Positions 45,717 to 58,028 of a stretch of DNA of 64,000 nt are shown piece after piece. The notes under the pieces are model-generated. The model did no database searches. It was not told where the DNA came from and saw nothing but the letters and a program-made list of their open reading frames with translations. Source of the stretch: Orientallactaga sibirica (Eukaryota > Chordata > Mammalia > Rodentia > Dipodidae); the NCBI GenBank assembly GCA_036365145.1, contig JAEOAD010000029.1, forward strand, positions 25,289,001 through 25,353,000, given 5' to 3'. The translations under genes were made by a program, and so were the position numbers. Each line of letters begins with the position of its first letter. Positions within the stretch are counted from its first letter, which is position 1.

Positions 45717-46761
45717 CCATTCTTTCAACTTTTAATCATGAAAGAAAAGTCCCTCTCACTGTCTTCTGAGAAGTAAATGAAGTTACATTATGCAAAATAC
45801 CAAAGCTAATGCCTTGCAACTATTTCAGAGAAGGCTGAACAAAGAAACACTCTTCATTGTTACAATTACCATAGAAAGGAATCTTAGACTTTTAAAAATC
45901 TCTCCAAACTGCACATTTGCAAATTCCTATAAAACCAACGAAGCTGTTTCCCCCATATGTAAAAAGAAATTAAAGGCTATCCCCTAAAGGCATTCTGATT
46001 ATTAGATATAAAGTACACTTCAAATATTGGGAGGCAAAAGCTGAGACTTTTTCTCTGGGTCAGATTTATCTTCTTGATACGCTCTCACTAATTGTTTTCA
46101 CAACAGCCCAGCTGTGTTTACTAAGACTCTCTGAATGGTGATACTTTCTGGAGCTAACAGCATTTTAAGCAAAAACAAACAAAAAGTTTATTTTCTCTTA
46201 GAAAGAAAATTATTTCCAACAATACTGTAGACCTTGGCCAGAAAGCATCCAAGAATATCACTCAAATCAGGACGCATGGAAATTGAAGAACATTACTCTG
46301 TTCTATTCTAGATTCCTTCCTGGCTGTTGAAATTAAAACAAAAAATTCATGGTGTTCTTAAAAAATACACAAGACAGACTCTTAGGAAGATTAATGAATA
46401 GATGATGCCTGATATTCAGTGCAAAGGAAAAGTCTGCACAAGAAAGCCAATAACAATACACTTACTATAACTGAGTGGAAATCAGACTCAGAGAGCATGG
46501 ACAAATATTTCTAAAGCCTTGCTCTCAGAGGCAGCATTCCAAGGGCAATGCAGCTTAGATTATTTGTGGAGCCAGAATTATGTGAGTGCTATGGGGTTCT
46601 GATGATTTAGTTTAATTCATGATTGGATTTTATGTGTATACCAACTAGCAGCTTAATTCCTTCTTTCCTTCATTTTATTTATGTTTCTGAGGGAATAAAT
46701 AAGAAAAAAAGACCTATGGGTTATGGGGTATCTTGAACAAGATTCTGTTTGTTTTAGAATT
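45717..46761. other. Unassigned DNA, 1 kb
   Basis: No recognised repeat or exon. Confidence 0.35.
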
Positions 46762-46995
46762 ATTTATTTATTTATATTTATATTTACTTATTTGAGAGAG
46801 AGAGAGAAAGAGGCAGAAAGAGAGAGAGAAAGAGAGAGAGAGAATGGGTGTGCCAGGGCCTCCAGCCACTGCAAACGTACTCCAGATTTTTGCACCCCTT
46901 GTACAACTGGCTAATGTGGATCCTGAGAATCGAACTGGGATCCTTTGGCTTTGCAGACAAATGTCTTAACCACTAAGCCATCTCTACAGTCCCTA
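46762..46995 (-). repeat. DIP-type SINE with long GA tract
   Basis: TTTA-rich tail complement, long GA-rich tract, body and head complement ending 'ccatctctacagtccc'. Target duplication TTTTAGAATT (46,752-46,761 and 46,996-47,005). Confidence 0.92.
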
Positions 46996-47005
46996 TTTTA
47001 GAATT

Positions 47006-47860
47006 TAATGAGATCTCTCTCTCTATTCTCTCTCTCTCCTTCTCTTCCTATACCTCTTGTTCCTACTCTTCACATTGTAATTTGTGGACACATTTGGCTA
47101 TTTTGGAATTGAAAATTAACAACGGTGTTAAAGAACTTTAACAAGTTGGCCCTGCTCTTGAAGAATCAAGAGCCCCTAGCATGAAGATTAGTGAATCATA
47201 CATCCTTAATATGCATAGCTAACCTTCACTCTATGGCCTGAAGTACATGTCCTAATCAAGGACATAGTAAGATACCAAGGTCCAGTCCATTCATGGTCAT
47301 GGAGTCCCTCTGTTTTGTCAGGCGTAAAAGTAGAACTGTAGTCTTGTTGCCAAGTTATATATAGTACATCCACAGAGCAAGATCCTAGAGAGAAATAAAG
47401 ACAAGAATTATGATATCCAAACACAGTGGAATAAACAAAGGCTTTCCATTATCAGGGACCTATTTGTCAAAGAAGGTCTTTTAAAATTAATCTAGAAAAG
47501 ACTAAAAGAAATTACAGAATATTAATTTACATGTACTAGCAAGTAATTTTGGCTACAGGAAATGTGATATTCTAAAACTATAAGAGTTATTTTTTATTAA
47601 CATTCCCAATCTCTTGAAAAATATCAACAATTATTAGGTAAAATGTTAATAATAAATTCATGATTCAGTGAAACTGATGGGTGACTGGTACTTTCTTCTT
47701 TCTGTACTAGTGATTGTTATTGCCAAGCTACAGCCAACAAAATGTGTTTGCTCCAACTTCTGTTTTGGTATGGCCCATGAAATAAGACTTTTAAGTTGTT
47801 TTAATACCTAAAACAAAATTTAAAAAATAGTAATCTCTTGTTAAAATTATATGAATTTAG
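47006..47860. other. Unassigned DNA
   Basis: A short CT-rich patch at about 47,015-47,045, otherwise nothing recognised. Confidence 0.35.
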
Positions 47861-48165
47861 CCTGAGGAGAAGGTTCATTGGGGAAGAGCACTTACCACCT
47901 GGATGAAGGCCTGAGAAAACCTCAATCCAATTCCCTAGTGCTCTAGTAAACAGTTGGTTGTGACCACATGTATCAGTAACACCAGTCCTGTGAGGAGTAG
48001 AGACCAGAGAACTACTGGGGCATACAGCTCTGCATTGAGAGAAAGACTGATCTCAAGGAATAACCATATTGAGTTATAGGGACAGAAGAAAATCACATGA
48101 CATTCTCCAAAATCTGTGAATCAGTGAGCTATTCTGCATATTCAAGAGTAAACTATATACACACA
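47861..48165 (+). repeat. B4/RSINE1-like SINE (old)
   Basis: tRNA-like head ('gcctgaggagaaggttcatt', 'gggaagagcacttaccacc'), then a B1-like middle and a 3' part with 'aaatcacatgacattctcca' and (CA)-rich tail, in the order of rodent B4 elements. Confidence 0.55.
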
Positions 48166-48254
48166 CGACACTACATGTTATTGGAAATTAAAATGCTTAT
48201 TACTTGAATTGTTTTTGTAGGAATGAAGTAATATATTAGGTATAACTTCTTATA

Positions 48255-48325
48255 CTGTGTGATAGTTGCAACAGAAAACACATGGCTCCCAAAATCTAAA
48301 GTATTTATCTGTCCCTTTACATAAT
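48255..48325 (+). mobile_element. MER5A-like hAT-Charlie DNA transposon fragment
   Basis: 'gatagttgcaacagaaaaca', 'aaaatctaaagtatttatct' and 'gtccctttacata' match the 3' part of MER5A in order. About 70 bp, terminal end lost. This is an ancient pre-rodent fossil. Confidence 0.55.
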
Positions 48326-49214
48326 TATGCTACCTTTTGTCCTATCTTCATCTTTCACAATCTGTTTCACTTTGCCTGAAATTGCTTTCCTTTGAAGCCT
48401 CCTCAAATTGCTTCTGCTCAAGAATTATTTATTCTCATCATTTTATTATCTCTTCTCATCCCCTTTTCTTTTTCTTCCCTGTTGTTTCTTGAGGAGTTAT
48501 GTGCCCAAGATGTAAAAGTATATGCTAATCATATAACTTACCCAATAGAAAATCATGAGGTTGTATCTGATGTGTACCTTTCAAATATATTCTTGAAAAA
48601 TTAATAATGATTTTATTATACAATCATGTTTTTATAATTGAGATCAATGTTTAACTTGGCCATATGTTTTTTGCTTCACCTTATTGTACGATATGTAAAA
48701 TCATAATTGTTTTTCTGCTTATTCACAGATGCATTATTTCTTATCACATTTTTATCTATCCACTCTCACAACCCAGGCTCCTCCCAGCTCCAGACACATT
48801 AATAGCACTGCAAGAAATATCCTTGTATATGGTCTTTATCAATCAGAGTAAGTACTTCTGTGTTTCATAAGCTTGGTACAAAAATTTCATTATCCTAGAA
48901 CATACAGAGTATAGTTTATTCATAGCAGTGACTACACTGGTATATATTCCCAAAAACAATGTGCTAAAGTCCCCAAAACAAGGATTTACTTTGTAGAATA
49001 AACATGAAACATACACCATGCTGCTTTTTATAGAAGAACAGCTACATTGTGTAGTGATACTTCAATTTACATTTTTCATTAGGCTGTTCTGACATACTTA
49101 TACATTACTTAGTGTATGTACTTAGTATGCATATATATTCATAATGTTTGCCAATTATCAAAATCAGACTTCTGCAGTATGTAAATGAAAATTATATTTC
49201 TTGGTTTGCCTAAA
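48326..49214. other. Unassigned AT-rich DNA
   Basis: Possible decayed minus-strand L1 near 49,030-49,110, but too weak to call. The two open frames (48,392-48,604 and 48,664-48,870) have no recognised motif. Confidence 0.35.
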
Positions 49215-49710
49215 GTACTGTGCCAGATAGAATAATCATCCCCTGAAGATGACTACATTCTTATACTAAGATCATATAAATATGATATGAGAGGCAAAGA
49301 AGATGGTTCAGTGGTTAAAAATGTTTGCTTGAAAATCCTGTTTATCCAGGTTCAAATTTCCAAGCCATCCACATAAGCCAGAAGCAAAAGTGACAAAATG
49401 TCTAGTATCCACAGTGGCAAGAAGCCCTGACATATCCATGCACACATACCCACACAAATAAATAAATAAGTAAAAATATGACATGTTGCATGACGAGAAA
49501 ATTGAGCCTGTGGTTATGATTTATTGTTAATCAGCTGATATCAAAATCTGGATACCAACTCAGTCTATGTGGCCAGGCTCCATGTATTCAGAGGAGACCT
49601 TAAATGTGGAAGATAGAGTCAAGAATCAGAGTCAAAAAAGGAGGCAAGATGCTGGAGTGAGCATCACAGTGGAGCAGTTTAAGGCATACTCAAACAGCTG
49701 CTGATAGCTT
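49215..49710 (+). mobile_element. Ancient MLT1-type MaLR LTR, first copy
   Basis: 'tgtgccagatagaataatca', 'gatgactacattcttatact', and after a SINE 'gttaatcagctgatatcaaa', 'gatagagtcaagaatcagag' and 'ggaggcaagatg' follow the MLT1 LTR order. Diverged, and its 3' end is unclear. Confidence 0.6.
49285..49480 (+). repeat. DIP-type SINE inside the MLT1 LTR
   Basis: Head 'gaagatggttcagtggttaa', body 'cataagccagaagcaaaagt', tail CAAATAAATAAATAAGTAAA. The CT tract is reduced to CACACA-like text. Old copy. Confidence 0.8.
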
Positions 49711-50488
49711 TGAAGATGAAGAAAGAAAAGCATAAGCCAAGTAAAGAAATCAAAGTTTAGAAAGTGAAAAAAATTAAGAAACTATAATTCCCTTCATATT
49801 TATAAAATCTTTCAGGAATTGCTTCATGATTAATCCCTGTAACACAAAGAAGATCTGCAATGCCGTGGTAATGCCGAGACAGCTGACACACAGATGACTT
49901 GCACTAAAATAATGATAAAAAGGATAAAGTGCAAGAAGACTATCCATTTCTAATGATCTCCAAAACTCTATAGGCACAGAGACAGGCTTACAAAACTCAC
50001 TAGCATACATGTCATGGCATCCTGAGAAATAATCTCCCAAGAGGCAGGTCATAGACACAAAGCACACTTTTGCTTTGTGTGGCACAGAGGGCAGAGATTT
50101 GAACCACAGGGATTTTCCATGTTTATAAACTTTATTTTCCCTATCAGATTTAAAGTTTCCTGGGACTTTTCTCTTCCAGTTTGTCTCTTTGGAATGCTAG
50201 CCACACTTTCGTAGGGTATGCTAAATTATTTTCCAGTCTAACCAGTCTGAAGTACAAGTAGAATTTTGAATTGTGATACATTTGTAATCCAAGGCCTCAT
50301 AGACACCTATTTCTTGAAATGGTAATACTTGGGACTTTTTGACCTATGATACTAAGATGAGATTTTTGGAAAAGTTGGGATTATAATGGGCTCAATATTT
50401 TGGGATTTATTATATTTATTTTTGCATGTGATATAGGTAGAAATGTTTGTGAACCGATCACCATGAGGGGATGAAGAACAGCAATGAA
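49711..50488 (+). other. Probable MLT1 internal region
   Basis: The part at about 50,320-50,450 ('acttgggactttttgaccta', 'gttgggattataatgggctc', 'ttttgcatgtgatatagg') resembles the end of a MaLR internal region just before the 3' LTR. The rest is unassigned. No coding frame is supported. Confidence 0.4.
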
Positions 50489-50718
50489 AAATGACCTCAC
50501 AGTGCCTGAAACTACCTACATAAGACCATCATAATAGGAGAAAACTATGATGACATCAAAATTAAAAGAGAATGATTGAGAGGGGGAGGGGATATGATGG
50601 AGAGTGGAGTTTCAAAGGGGGAAGAGGGGAAAGGGAGGGGAGAATCATGGGATATTGTCTATAATTAAGGACATTGTCAATAAAAATAAAAATTAAAAAT
50701 AAAATAAAACAAAGAAAA
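50489..50718 (+). mobile_element. L1 3' terminus, first of a tandem pair
   Basis: Starts 'atgacctcacagtgcctgaa' and runs through the G-rich patch to AATAAAAATAAAAATT and an A-rich tail. Only the last 230 bp of the younger L1 3' UTR type are present. Confidence 0.82.
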
Positions 50719-52061
50719 ATGAAGTTATGAAATTTGCTGGAAAATGGATGGATCTGGCAGAAGCCAGTAAGCTAGAAAGGGGATATAAAGGGAATAGAAA
50801 GGGAGGGAGGGGGTACTTAATAGGATGGTGTTGTATATATGTAAGTAGAAGAACAGATTAATGAGGGTAAAAGGTCTAAGTGAGGTCAGGAGAAGATATT
50901 GAGTAAAGGAAAGGTGGAGGGAGGGCTAATCAAAATCTAAGAGGATATAAATAAGTCATATGGAAACCTACTTTTATGGACAATGGAACACTCAGAAGCA
51001 ATAGATTGTTACTAGACAATTTTCAATGCCAGGGATGGGATGCCTTCCAGTGAGCTGTTGACAGGGAGGTCACAGATACCCCTAAAACATTATAGGCCAT
51101 TACCGAGGCCCTTGGTTTCTCACCAGGCATAGATGGTAAGACCCTATTGCTGAAGACTCCACATACTTGGGCTGCAGGGTCACTGAGAAATCCTGCTGGA
51201 GCTGGGCTGAAAGTCTCCTCCATGTGGACCAGCTGTCAAAAAGCTGGCAAAAGCTATGCTGCATGCAGTTCAATGGGAGAGAGAGAAAGCACCAGTGAAG
51301 ATACTCAACAATGGACACTACAAGCTTTAAATTTGGCCAGCCATGTCAAATGAGCCAAAGAGTGTAACCGTGACATGTCTGTTATGCGGAAAAGCAACCA
51401 TTCTTTAATTGGACTGGAGGCCCACTCTGTGGGAGGTAATACATCCCTGAAACTGAAAACCTACAACAGGGATAGTCATGAGCCCTAGGGGTGTAACGTC
51501 TGCTGGTGTCTGGCTAAATGTATATACTATGCTCACCAAACCATCCAGTATGCACTTCTCTTAATGTCCATACCCATATATTAATGCTACTCTCACTTTT
51601 GGTTAGAGAAACTTCTCTTTTCAGATAGTGGTGACTTTGGGATAACTCAGAAGGTACTATGGTGCTGAGGGTGCTGAGAAGAAGGGACAGAGGAGTGCAC
51701 ATCACTGGAACATCTCTAACACAGCTTCCAAGGCCCAGGGTCCATTACAGAAGAAGTGGCAGAAAGAATGTAAGAGCCAAAGGAAGGGTAGGACTCCTTA
51801 CAACATGCTCCTCCACACACAAAATGGCCTGGATATCCATGACCTCACAGTGCCTGAAACTACCTACACAAGAAGACCATCATAACAGGTTGAAAATATG
51901 ATGACATCAAAATAAAAGAGAGACTGATTGAGAATGGGAGGAGATGATAGAGAGTGGAGTTTCAAAGAGGAAAGTTGATGGAGGGAGGGAAGTACCATGT
52001 ACAATTAAGTATAATTAAATACAATTAAGGAAGTTTTCAATAGAAAAAAATAATAAAAAAA
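50719..52061 (+). mobile_element. L1 3' end, second of a tandem pair, with internal deletion
   Basis: Begins in the ORF2 C-terminus ('gaagttatgaaatttgctgg', 'aaaatggatggatctg') and jumps directly into the 3' UTR at 'gcagaagccagtaagctaga'. The intervening last ORF2 codons seen in the nested copy at 38.16 kb are missing. The 3' UTR then follows in full to AATAATAAAAAAAG. Same 3' UTR type as 38,163-39,543. Confidence 0.85.
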
Positions 52062-52460
52062 GAAAATGTCCTAACCCAATTCCAAGCAGAAGTGACTAAG
52101 TATTATGAGATAAACAATTATCCTGAACTAAATCCAAGGGCCTAAAGGTAACCAAAAAGCTCTATAAAAAGGGAAGATTACATAACATGGTAGAAGTAGA
52201 AGACTGGCAAGATTCAAAGAAGGATTCATAAGCCAAAGAACTCAAATGAGCACCACAAACAGAAAAGCACATAAAGGCAAGAAAATTGACTCTTTGTTCA
52301 GATCTATTGGAAAGATAATAGCTCTGCTGAAAGCTCACTTTAAACTTAGCCATATCTATCTTGAATCATGACCTATAAAATTAAAAAATTATAAACTTGT
52401 ATCATTTTGTTATTGAGTTGATAACTTGTTACTTTTACAGCAGATAATAAATACAAGTGT
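52062..52460 (+). mobile_element. Ancient MLT1-type MaLR LTR, second copy
   Basis: 'aatgtcctaacccaattcca', 'acaattatcctgaactaaat', 'tctataaaaagggaagatta', 'ccataaagaa...'-region and the end 'tgataacttgttacttttac' plus 'agcagataat' follow the MLT1 order. Same orientation as 49,215-49,710, so the two may be the LTRs of one element. Confidence 0.6.
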
Positions 52461-52984
52461 GGAGTTGATAGTTTTGGTGCAATAAATTTCCTTGACTTTC
52501 CTCACAGTATCTGAAAGAACAGTTGAAAATGTGTGAATATTTTCAAGTATCTTCATTTTTCACTTGAAAGCCCTTAAAAGTAGGATTAAATCCAAGTTCA
52601 GCTATCATAGAGCTTGCAAGTTGATGCATACTTCCAAAACTATCCTGTAAATTGTAAGTGAAGGCTGGCAGAGGTATGCAATGTCTGGGAATTTCTACAA
52701 ATTGTGATGATTATATAAAAGGTACAGATGGTAACTTTCTGAGGAAATGCAAACATAATCCTATAATCCAACCTCTCAAACAGTTTCTGGAACCTGGTGG
52801 TCAGTAGTGTTTATTTAATAAGTGTGTGATTGAGTCACCTGCTGTTCCCAGAAATGTTGCCAGGTTCTTAACATTAGACATTGTCTCATCTCACATCCTC
52901 TCAGCAATGGCCTCCCTCCCCACTGAACTCTTAAATCTCCATTTTTTAACTAGTTTACACACAGTCCTTCATCTCAGATGCCAC
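52461..52984. other. Unassigned DNA
   Basis: No recognised repeat or exon. Confidence 0.35.
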
Positions 52985-53310
52985 CTGTATTTATTACTTT
53001 TCTTAGTGCTGTGACAAAATACCTGAAAACAAGCAACTTAAGGGAGGAAGTGTTTATTATACATGGTAGGGGAGCTATCAAGCAGGAACATGAAGTAAGC
53101 ATTCTCATTGTATCCAGTCAGGAAGCAGAGAGATGAATGCTAGTACTCAGCTAGCTTTCTCCCTTTTTTCCACTCTGGGATCCTAACTTCCAGGATGTTG
53201 TTACACACAGTTATGATGGGGTAATCTTCTCTCAGTTAACCTAATCTAGAACCCCTGCTTACAAACATGCCCAGAGATTTATCTCTTAAGAGATAATATA
53301 AATTTAAAAT
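52985..53310 (-). mobile_element. MaLR-like LTR (same family as 57,692-58,028)
   Basis: Read on the minus strand: 'ctagattaggttaactgaga', 'gctgagtactagcattcatc', 'ctctgcttcctgactggata', a polyadenylation region with AATAAAC, and a terminal 'tttgtcacagcactaag'. Colinear with the copy at 57.7 kb. Confidence 0.6.
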
Positions 53311-54968
53311 TATACCAACATCCTTTTATATATCTCTTGAGCTGTTCTGTATCTTTATACTAGTAGTAGCCATTGTTATTATGGTTGTTACCCATCCCTG
53401 TGTTTATACTCTTCAACCAGAGTGAGTCACCTTCCAATACCTAGTCTATATCTCTAGCATCTATTCAAAATGAGTGAAACTCACATGACTAACTGCTTAG
53501 GTGAATGAATACACAAATGAAAGTGTATGGGAATAAACATATCAATACTTATATGAAGGAAGCTAGTTTCTGGATTCTTCTGAATAGTTTCTTATTGCTT
53601 ACTTTTGTGACTACTAAAAATGTTCTCTTTGTGTAAATTCCATCAATTATAATTATCCGGTATACATGACCAAATGCCCCCAGGCAAGCACTCCATCATC
53701 GGCCTATATGCCAAGCCCTGCTTGAATGTTCCATTTTCTTTTAAAGTAAAATGGACTCAATAAGCCAGAAACATCAATTGTAATAATTTCTTTAGGAAAA
53801 CTTACCTCATCTGATAATACTTGCATTGTCAACACTGACAAAAATAAAATAAAAATAAAAGCAGATATAGATTGGATAATACTTGAGTACCATTTCAGAT
53901 GATGTTCAGACTCTTGCTTTGTTTAAATTGTGACCTTAGAAACAGTCTTAGGATCATAGTTGTCCCACAGTACTGATGACTGGAGCTTACTGAAACTAGC
54001 AAAGATACATTCAGTATTAATACAAGTAAGAGAATCTCCCCAGAGTGCTGTGGCACCTTCCACTGCTGTCTTTTCATTCATATAGCCAGTGTCTTAAACT
54101 CAGCTGTCTAGTAAAATGTGTGTGACATAACACCACCAGTACTTAGCATACTTGTTCAAGACTGGTGCACTGATGTGGTACTTGGTTGCAACAACCTTAC
54201 AGTCTATGGTGTCAGAAACTTCACGAACACTCCTAATTAAGATGCTTCTCTTCCTTAAGTATACCACAAATTCATTGTTGTCTCACATAGACTACTGGTT
54301 TGCTGAATTAAACATAAGTGTAAAGTGCTGATATTTTACTAGATTATGATATTTTTGAAAAAAAATAGTTTCCATATTTTTTCTTACAACAATGGTATTG
54401 TTTTAGGAGATGCAAAAGCAATTGAATTCAAATTATATTTTTAAATTTATGATATATTAAATGCTATATTTTATCTTTTCCTTCACCTCTGGAAGAAATA
54501 ATGGATGCAAAGATTCTATACCTTACTTTCACACCTAGCTTCAGTTTGAGACTTTTTAGGAGTTTTATATGTGCAATTTACAGTTTTAACAGTCTGTATT
54601 ATTTAGGAAAATGGGTTACATGCCACATATATTATTTGATTTTATTTTCATATCAATATTAAAGACACTTTAAATCACAATTATCTTGTTTTCACAACTA
54701 TTAAACAAGACAGCTTTTATTAATGTTTATATTTTAGTTATTTAATATTAATACCTATACACTAGTTGATAAAGGCCAGATCCCTGAGCACAAGCATAAT
54801 CCTATTGAAGAATGATCTCATTCCACTGAACCTGAGTTCAGTTTATTAATGCTAAATGTAGCTATGTGTACATAATTAGCTTTTAAAATCAAATGTGTCA
54901 ATTTTACCAAATTCAGACTTAGAATATAAATCAGATCTATATGCATAAGCAATAGAAATGTGTTTCAA
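53311..54968. other. Unassigned DNA, 1.7 kb
   Basis: No recognised repeat. On the minus strand one frame is open for 60 codons (54,103-54,282) and, after two stops, for 56 more (53,926-54,093). I could not identify a family, and open runs of this length occur by chance elsewhere in the window. Confidence 0.35.
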
Positions 54969-55154
54969 TATTTTATTATTAATTTGCAAGTAGAGATATA
55001 TTGAGAGAGAGAAAGAATGGATGTATTAGGGCTTCTTGCCACTGCAAATGAATTCCAAAAGCATATCCACTTCATGTGGATACTAGGGATTCAAACTAGG
55101 GCATCCAAGCTTTGAGAGAAAGCACTTTTAGCCACTTGGCTATCTCTTTAACCA
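54969..55154 (-). repeat. DIP-type SINE (old)
   Basis: 'gaatggatgtattagggctt', 'cactgcaaatgaattccaaa', B box complement 'agggattcaaactaggg' and head complement 'ccacttggctatctcttt'. Well diverged. Confidence 0.78.
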
Positions 55155-55216
55155 TTAGAAATATTTGTAAAATAAACAAATCTTAAAGATATTTTTATTA
55201 CAATTTTATAGAAGGG

Positions 55217-55435
55217 AACCTGGGAGATGATTTGGCTATTAAACACACTCATTTGCAAGCCAGCTAGTCTGAATTCAATTCCCCATCACCAATGTAAATC
55301 CAGACACAAAGCGAGGTATATGACTATAATTTTAACATGGATTCATTAATGGTAGGTGGATCCAGAAACTCAAGTGCAGTCTAGACTCACACACATGAAG
55401 TGACAAAAGAAAACAATAAAAACAACCACCACCAT
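55217..55435 (+). repeat. B4-like SINE (old)
   Basis: tRNA-like head ('ctgggagatgatttggctat', 'gaattcaattccccatcacc') followed by a decayed B1-like half ('gcgaggtatatgactataat') and an A-rich tail. Confidence 0.5.
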
Positions 55436-57691
55436 CACAGGAGAGATTGTATCAAGCAGAGTGGAAGGGGAGGGCAAATATCCCAAGGTTGTTCTCAGCC
55501 CTCCACACAATGGGTTGTGGCACAAAAGCATCATACACACATATATCCTATTATTATTTGTTAATTAGAAAAGGCTTATACTACAAATATTTTTATCATA
55601 CTTGCCATTTATAAACTTCTACAAGAATGTAGTTTTAAACTCTGAGTCAGCATCCATGTTAGCATCCTGCTTCACATTTCACATCTTATGTTTTCAATGT
55701 CATATATTTACTGTATATGCTATAGATCATCCTTTTTTTATAGGAATGTAGTCCAAACAACACTATTTTAGTTTAGTGCTGATATTTAAAAGAAAATATT
55801 AGATTTATGAAATTATTCTTGATACTACATTCTATGTAATATGAGCACAAATATTTCACCAATAAAACATTTCAAATTACATATGAGATATTTGATATTA
55901 TTTTCCTAGTAGATCCTCAAAATCACAGCTATCTCATATTACATCAAATTTCAATCCATACTTGCCTTAATTCAACTGTGCAATAGCCAGATGGTGCTCA
56001 TTGCTACCTGTTAGACAGCACATTGCAAATGCTTAAAAGCAGAATGCTTAAAAGCAGCCTCTACATAGCACCCCCCATAGAGACTGACTAATACATTCAT
56101 GACCCCACAGTGAATACTCAGTGGAAAGGTGGTGGGTTTGGGGGGGGGAAGGAAACATAAGAGTCTCATGCAATCGGAATATAAGCAATATGTAATATGT
56201 TTCCAAAATAAAGTTCTCAAAAAAGCAGCCTCAAAAAATCACAACTCCCTTTTTTGGATTAGTTTGCCTTTATGTTATAGTGCTATAAGTTTAAAATACT
56301 TATAAAAATTTAAAGTATGTGTGTACACATCTAGAAACCTGGGTTCTCTGGTGAGTAGTTGATTTCCCTCTGCAGCTCACAGAGGTTGGTGCCCCAGGCA
56401 AACCATGACCTCAAAGTCATGTCTGAGAAGTACACATTGATTAGATGCTCAGAGGTGATATTCCTCAAACTATCCATTCAATGACCTCTTGCTTATTGTG
56501 TTATTTTTCCCTCTGAACTTAAAATTAAACCAGATAAGATCATGTGGTTTAGAAGTAAAAAACATTGTTGCAGAATAGAAAAGATCAGAATGATCAATAA
56601 TAACTGGAGGAAAGGAATTCCTAAAATCAAGAAGGTTGAAGGACAATAGAATCCAGAAACATGGGTCTTGAATCATTAAAACAAGAAAACAAACTTAATT
56701 TTGTAAGTCCTGGATTATACTACTGCAATTTTGTAAGAAACAATAACTATTATAAATGATATAATATTCAATTAAACTTCTTGGCTTAATGTCTGTTTAT
56801 AAAATATAAGAAAAAATTGCAGAAAAAGCAAAAATTAAGCAACCTCTTTTAAATACCACAGAGTATTACTTAATAGGCAAATAACTCAGTTATTTGTTGA
56901 CTAGATATACTAGACTTCATGTTATCTGTTAACTTGTAGATATTTGGCTAGAGAGACAAATTATGTCTTTTCATCAAAATGATAATATAAATATGATGGC
57001 TTCATTCTCTGTTGGATATTTACAAATTTTGTATAAGACTTACCAATAACTGTCACTACTCCCAATATTCTTTGAGTCTATGCTTTTTATCTTATTGGTC
57101 TCATTAGAGAAAAATATATAATGAAATATTTGACTTCTTTATATTTGAATGATGGTAATTTAAAAAAATTTCATAAATCATATTTTGCAAAGGCAGTATA
57201 AGTATATTATTAAGATAAATTTCCAGGACAACATTTTAGTAACTGAAGCAGATTTATTATGGCTATAGTCTTGAAAAGATATTTCACTTTTGTTACATCT
57301 AATATTTTCTTTCATAGAAGGTAGGGTCTCACTTAGACAAATAGGGATCTGCTTTAAATTTAAGTTTCTGTGGATCAGTAATTTTTGAATTATAGCCCAA
57401 TTTCTGAAGGATAGGGTAAATTTTATACTATCTTGCTTATAAAAATGTCAACAAAACATTTGCTGAAATAACCATATCTCCTAGAGGAGCCTGTAGAACC
57501 AAAAGAAGTGTCACATGTGAAGGTTCTGCTTTATAAAAGGCATACACTAGGTTATCTGCATCACCATACACACAGGCTAAACACTATCTACTTGCTGATT
57601 CATGCTGTTTGTAGCTGAATCTGGTATTACTTGGAAAATAACCGGAAAGTTAATTATTGAATTGCCAGCAAGGAGAAAAAAAATAGTTTCG
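55436..57691. other. Unassigned AT-rich DNA, 2.3 kb
   Basis: No recognised exon, RNA gene or mobile element. Short minus frames (56,011-56,220, 56,470-56,676, 57,577-57,765) have no known motif. Confidence 0.35.
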
Positions 57692-58028
57692 TGATGATTA
57701 ATTTCTATTGTCAACATGATTGAATCAAAATCACCTAGGAGACAAATATTTGGCAATGTCTTCAAGGGTGTTTCTAGATTAGGTTAATTGAAATAGGAAG
57801 ACCTACCATAACAATAGGTGGGATCATTGCATGAGATACAGTCCTAGACTAAATATAAAAGAAAAGCCAGCTGAACATCAGCATTCATCTTTCTCTGCTT
57901 CCTGGCTGCATATGCAATGTGATGAGCTGCTTCATGTTCCTTCCACCATGAAATAAACTTCTCTCCCCTCAGGTGCTTCTTGTCAGTCATCTTTTCATAG
58001 CAATGAGGGAAGTATCTAGGGCAGAAAA
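57692..58028 (+). mobile_element. MaLR-like LTR with attached internal region
   Basis: 'tgatgattaatttctattgt', 'aatcacctaggagacaaata', 'ctagattaggttaattgaaa', 'tctctgcttcctggctgcat', a polyadenylation region with AATAAAC and an end near 'gagggaagtatct'. Followed at once by a MaLR-type primer region. The exact family name (MT/RMER-like) is uncertain. Confidence 0.65.

Noticed and set aside
53926..54282. Two same-frame open stretches on the minus strand, possible processed pseudogene
   Set aside because: The 60 and 56 codons are separated by two stops, no family was recognised, there is no poly-A tail or target duplication, and similar chance frames are common in this window.
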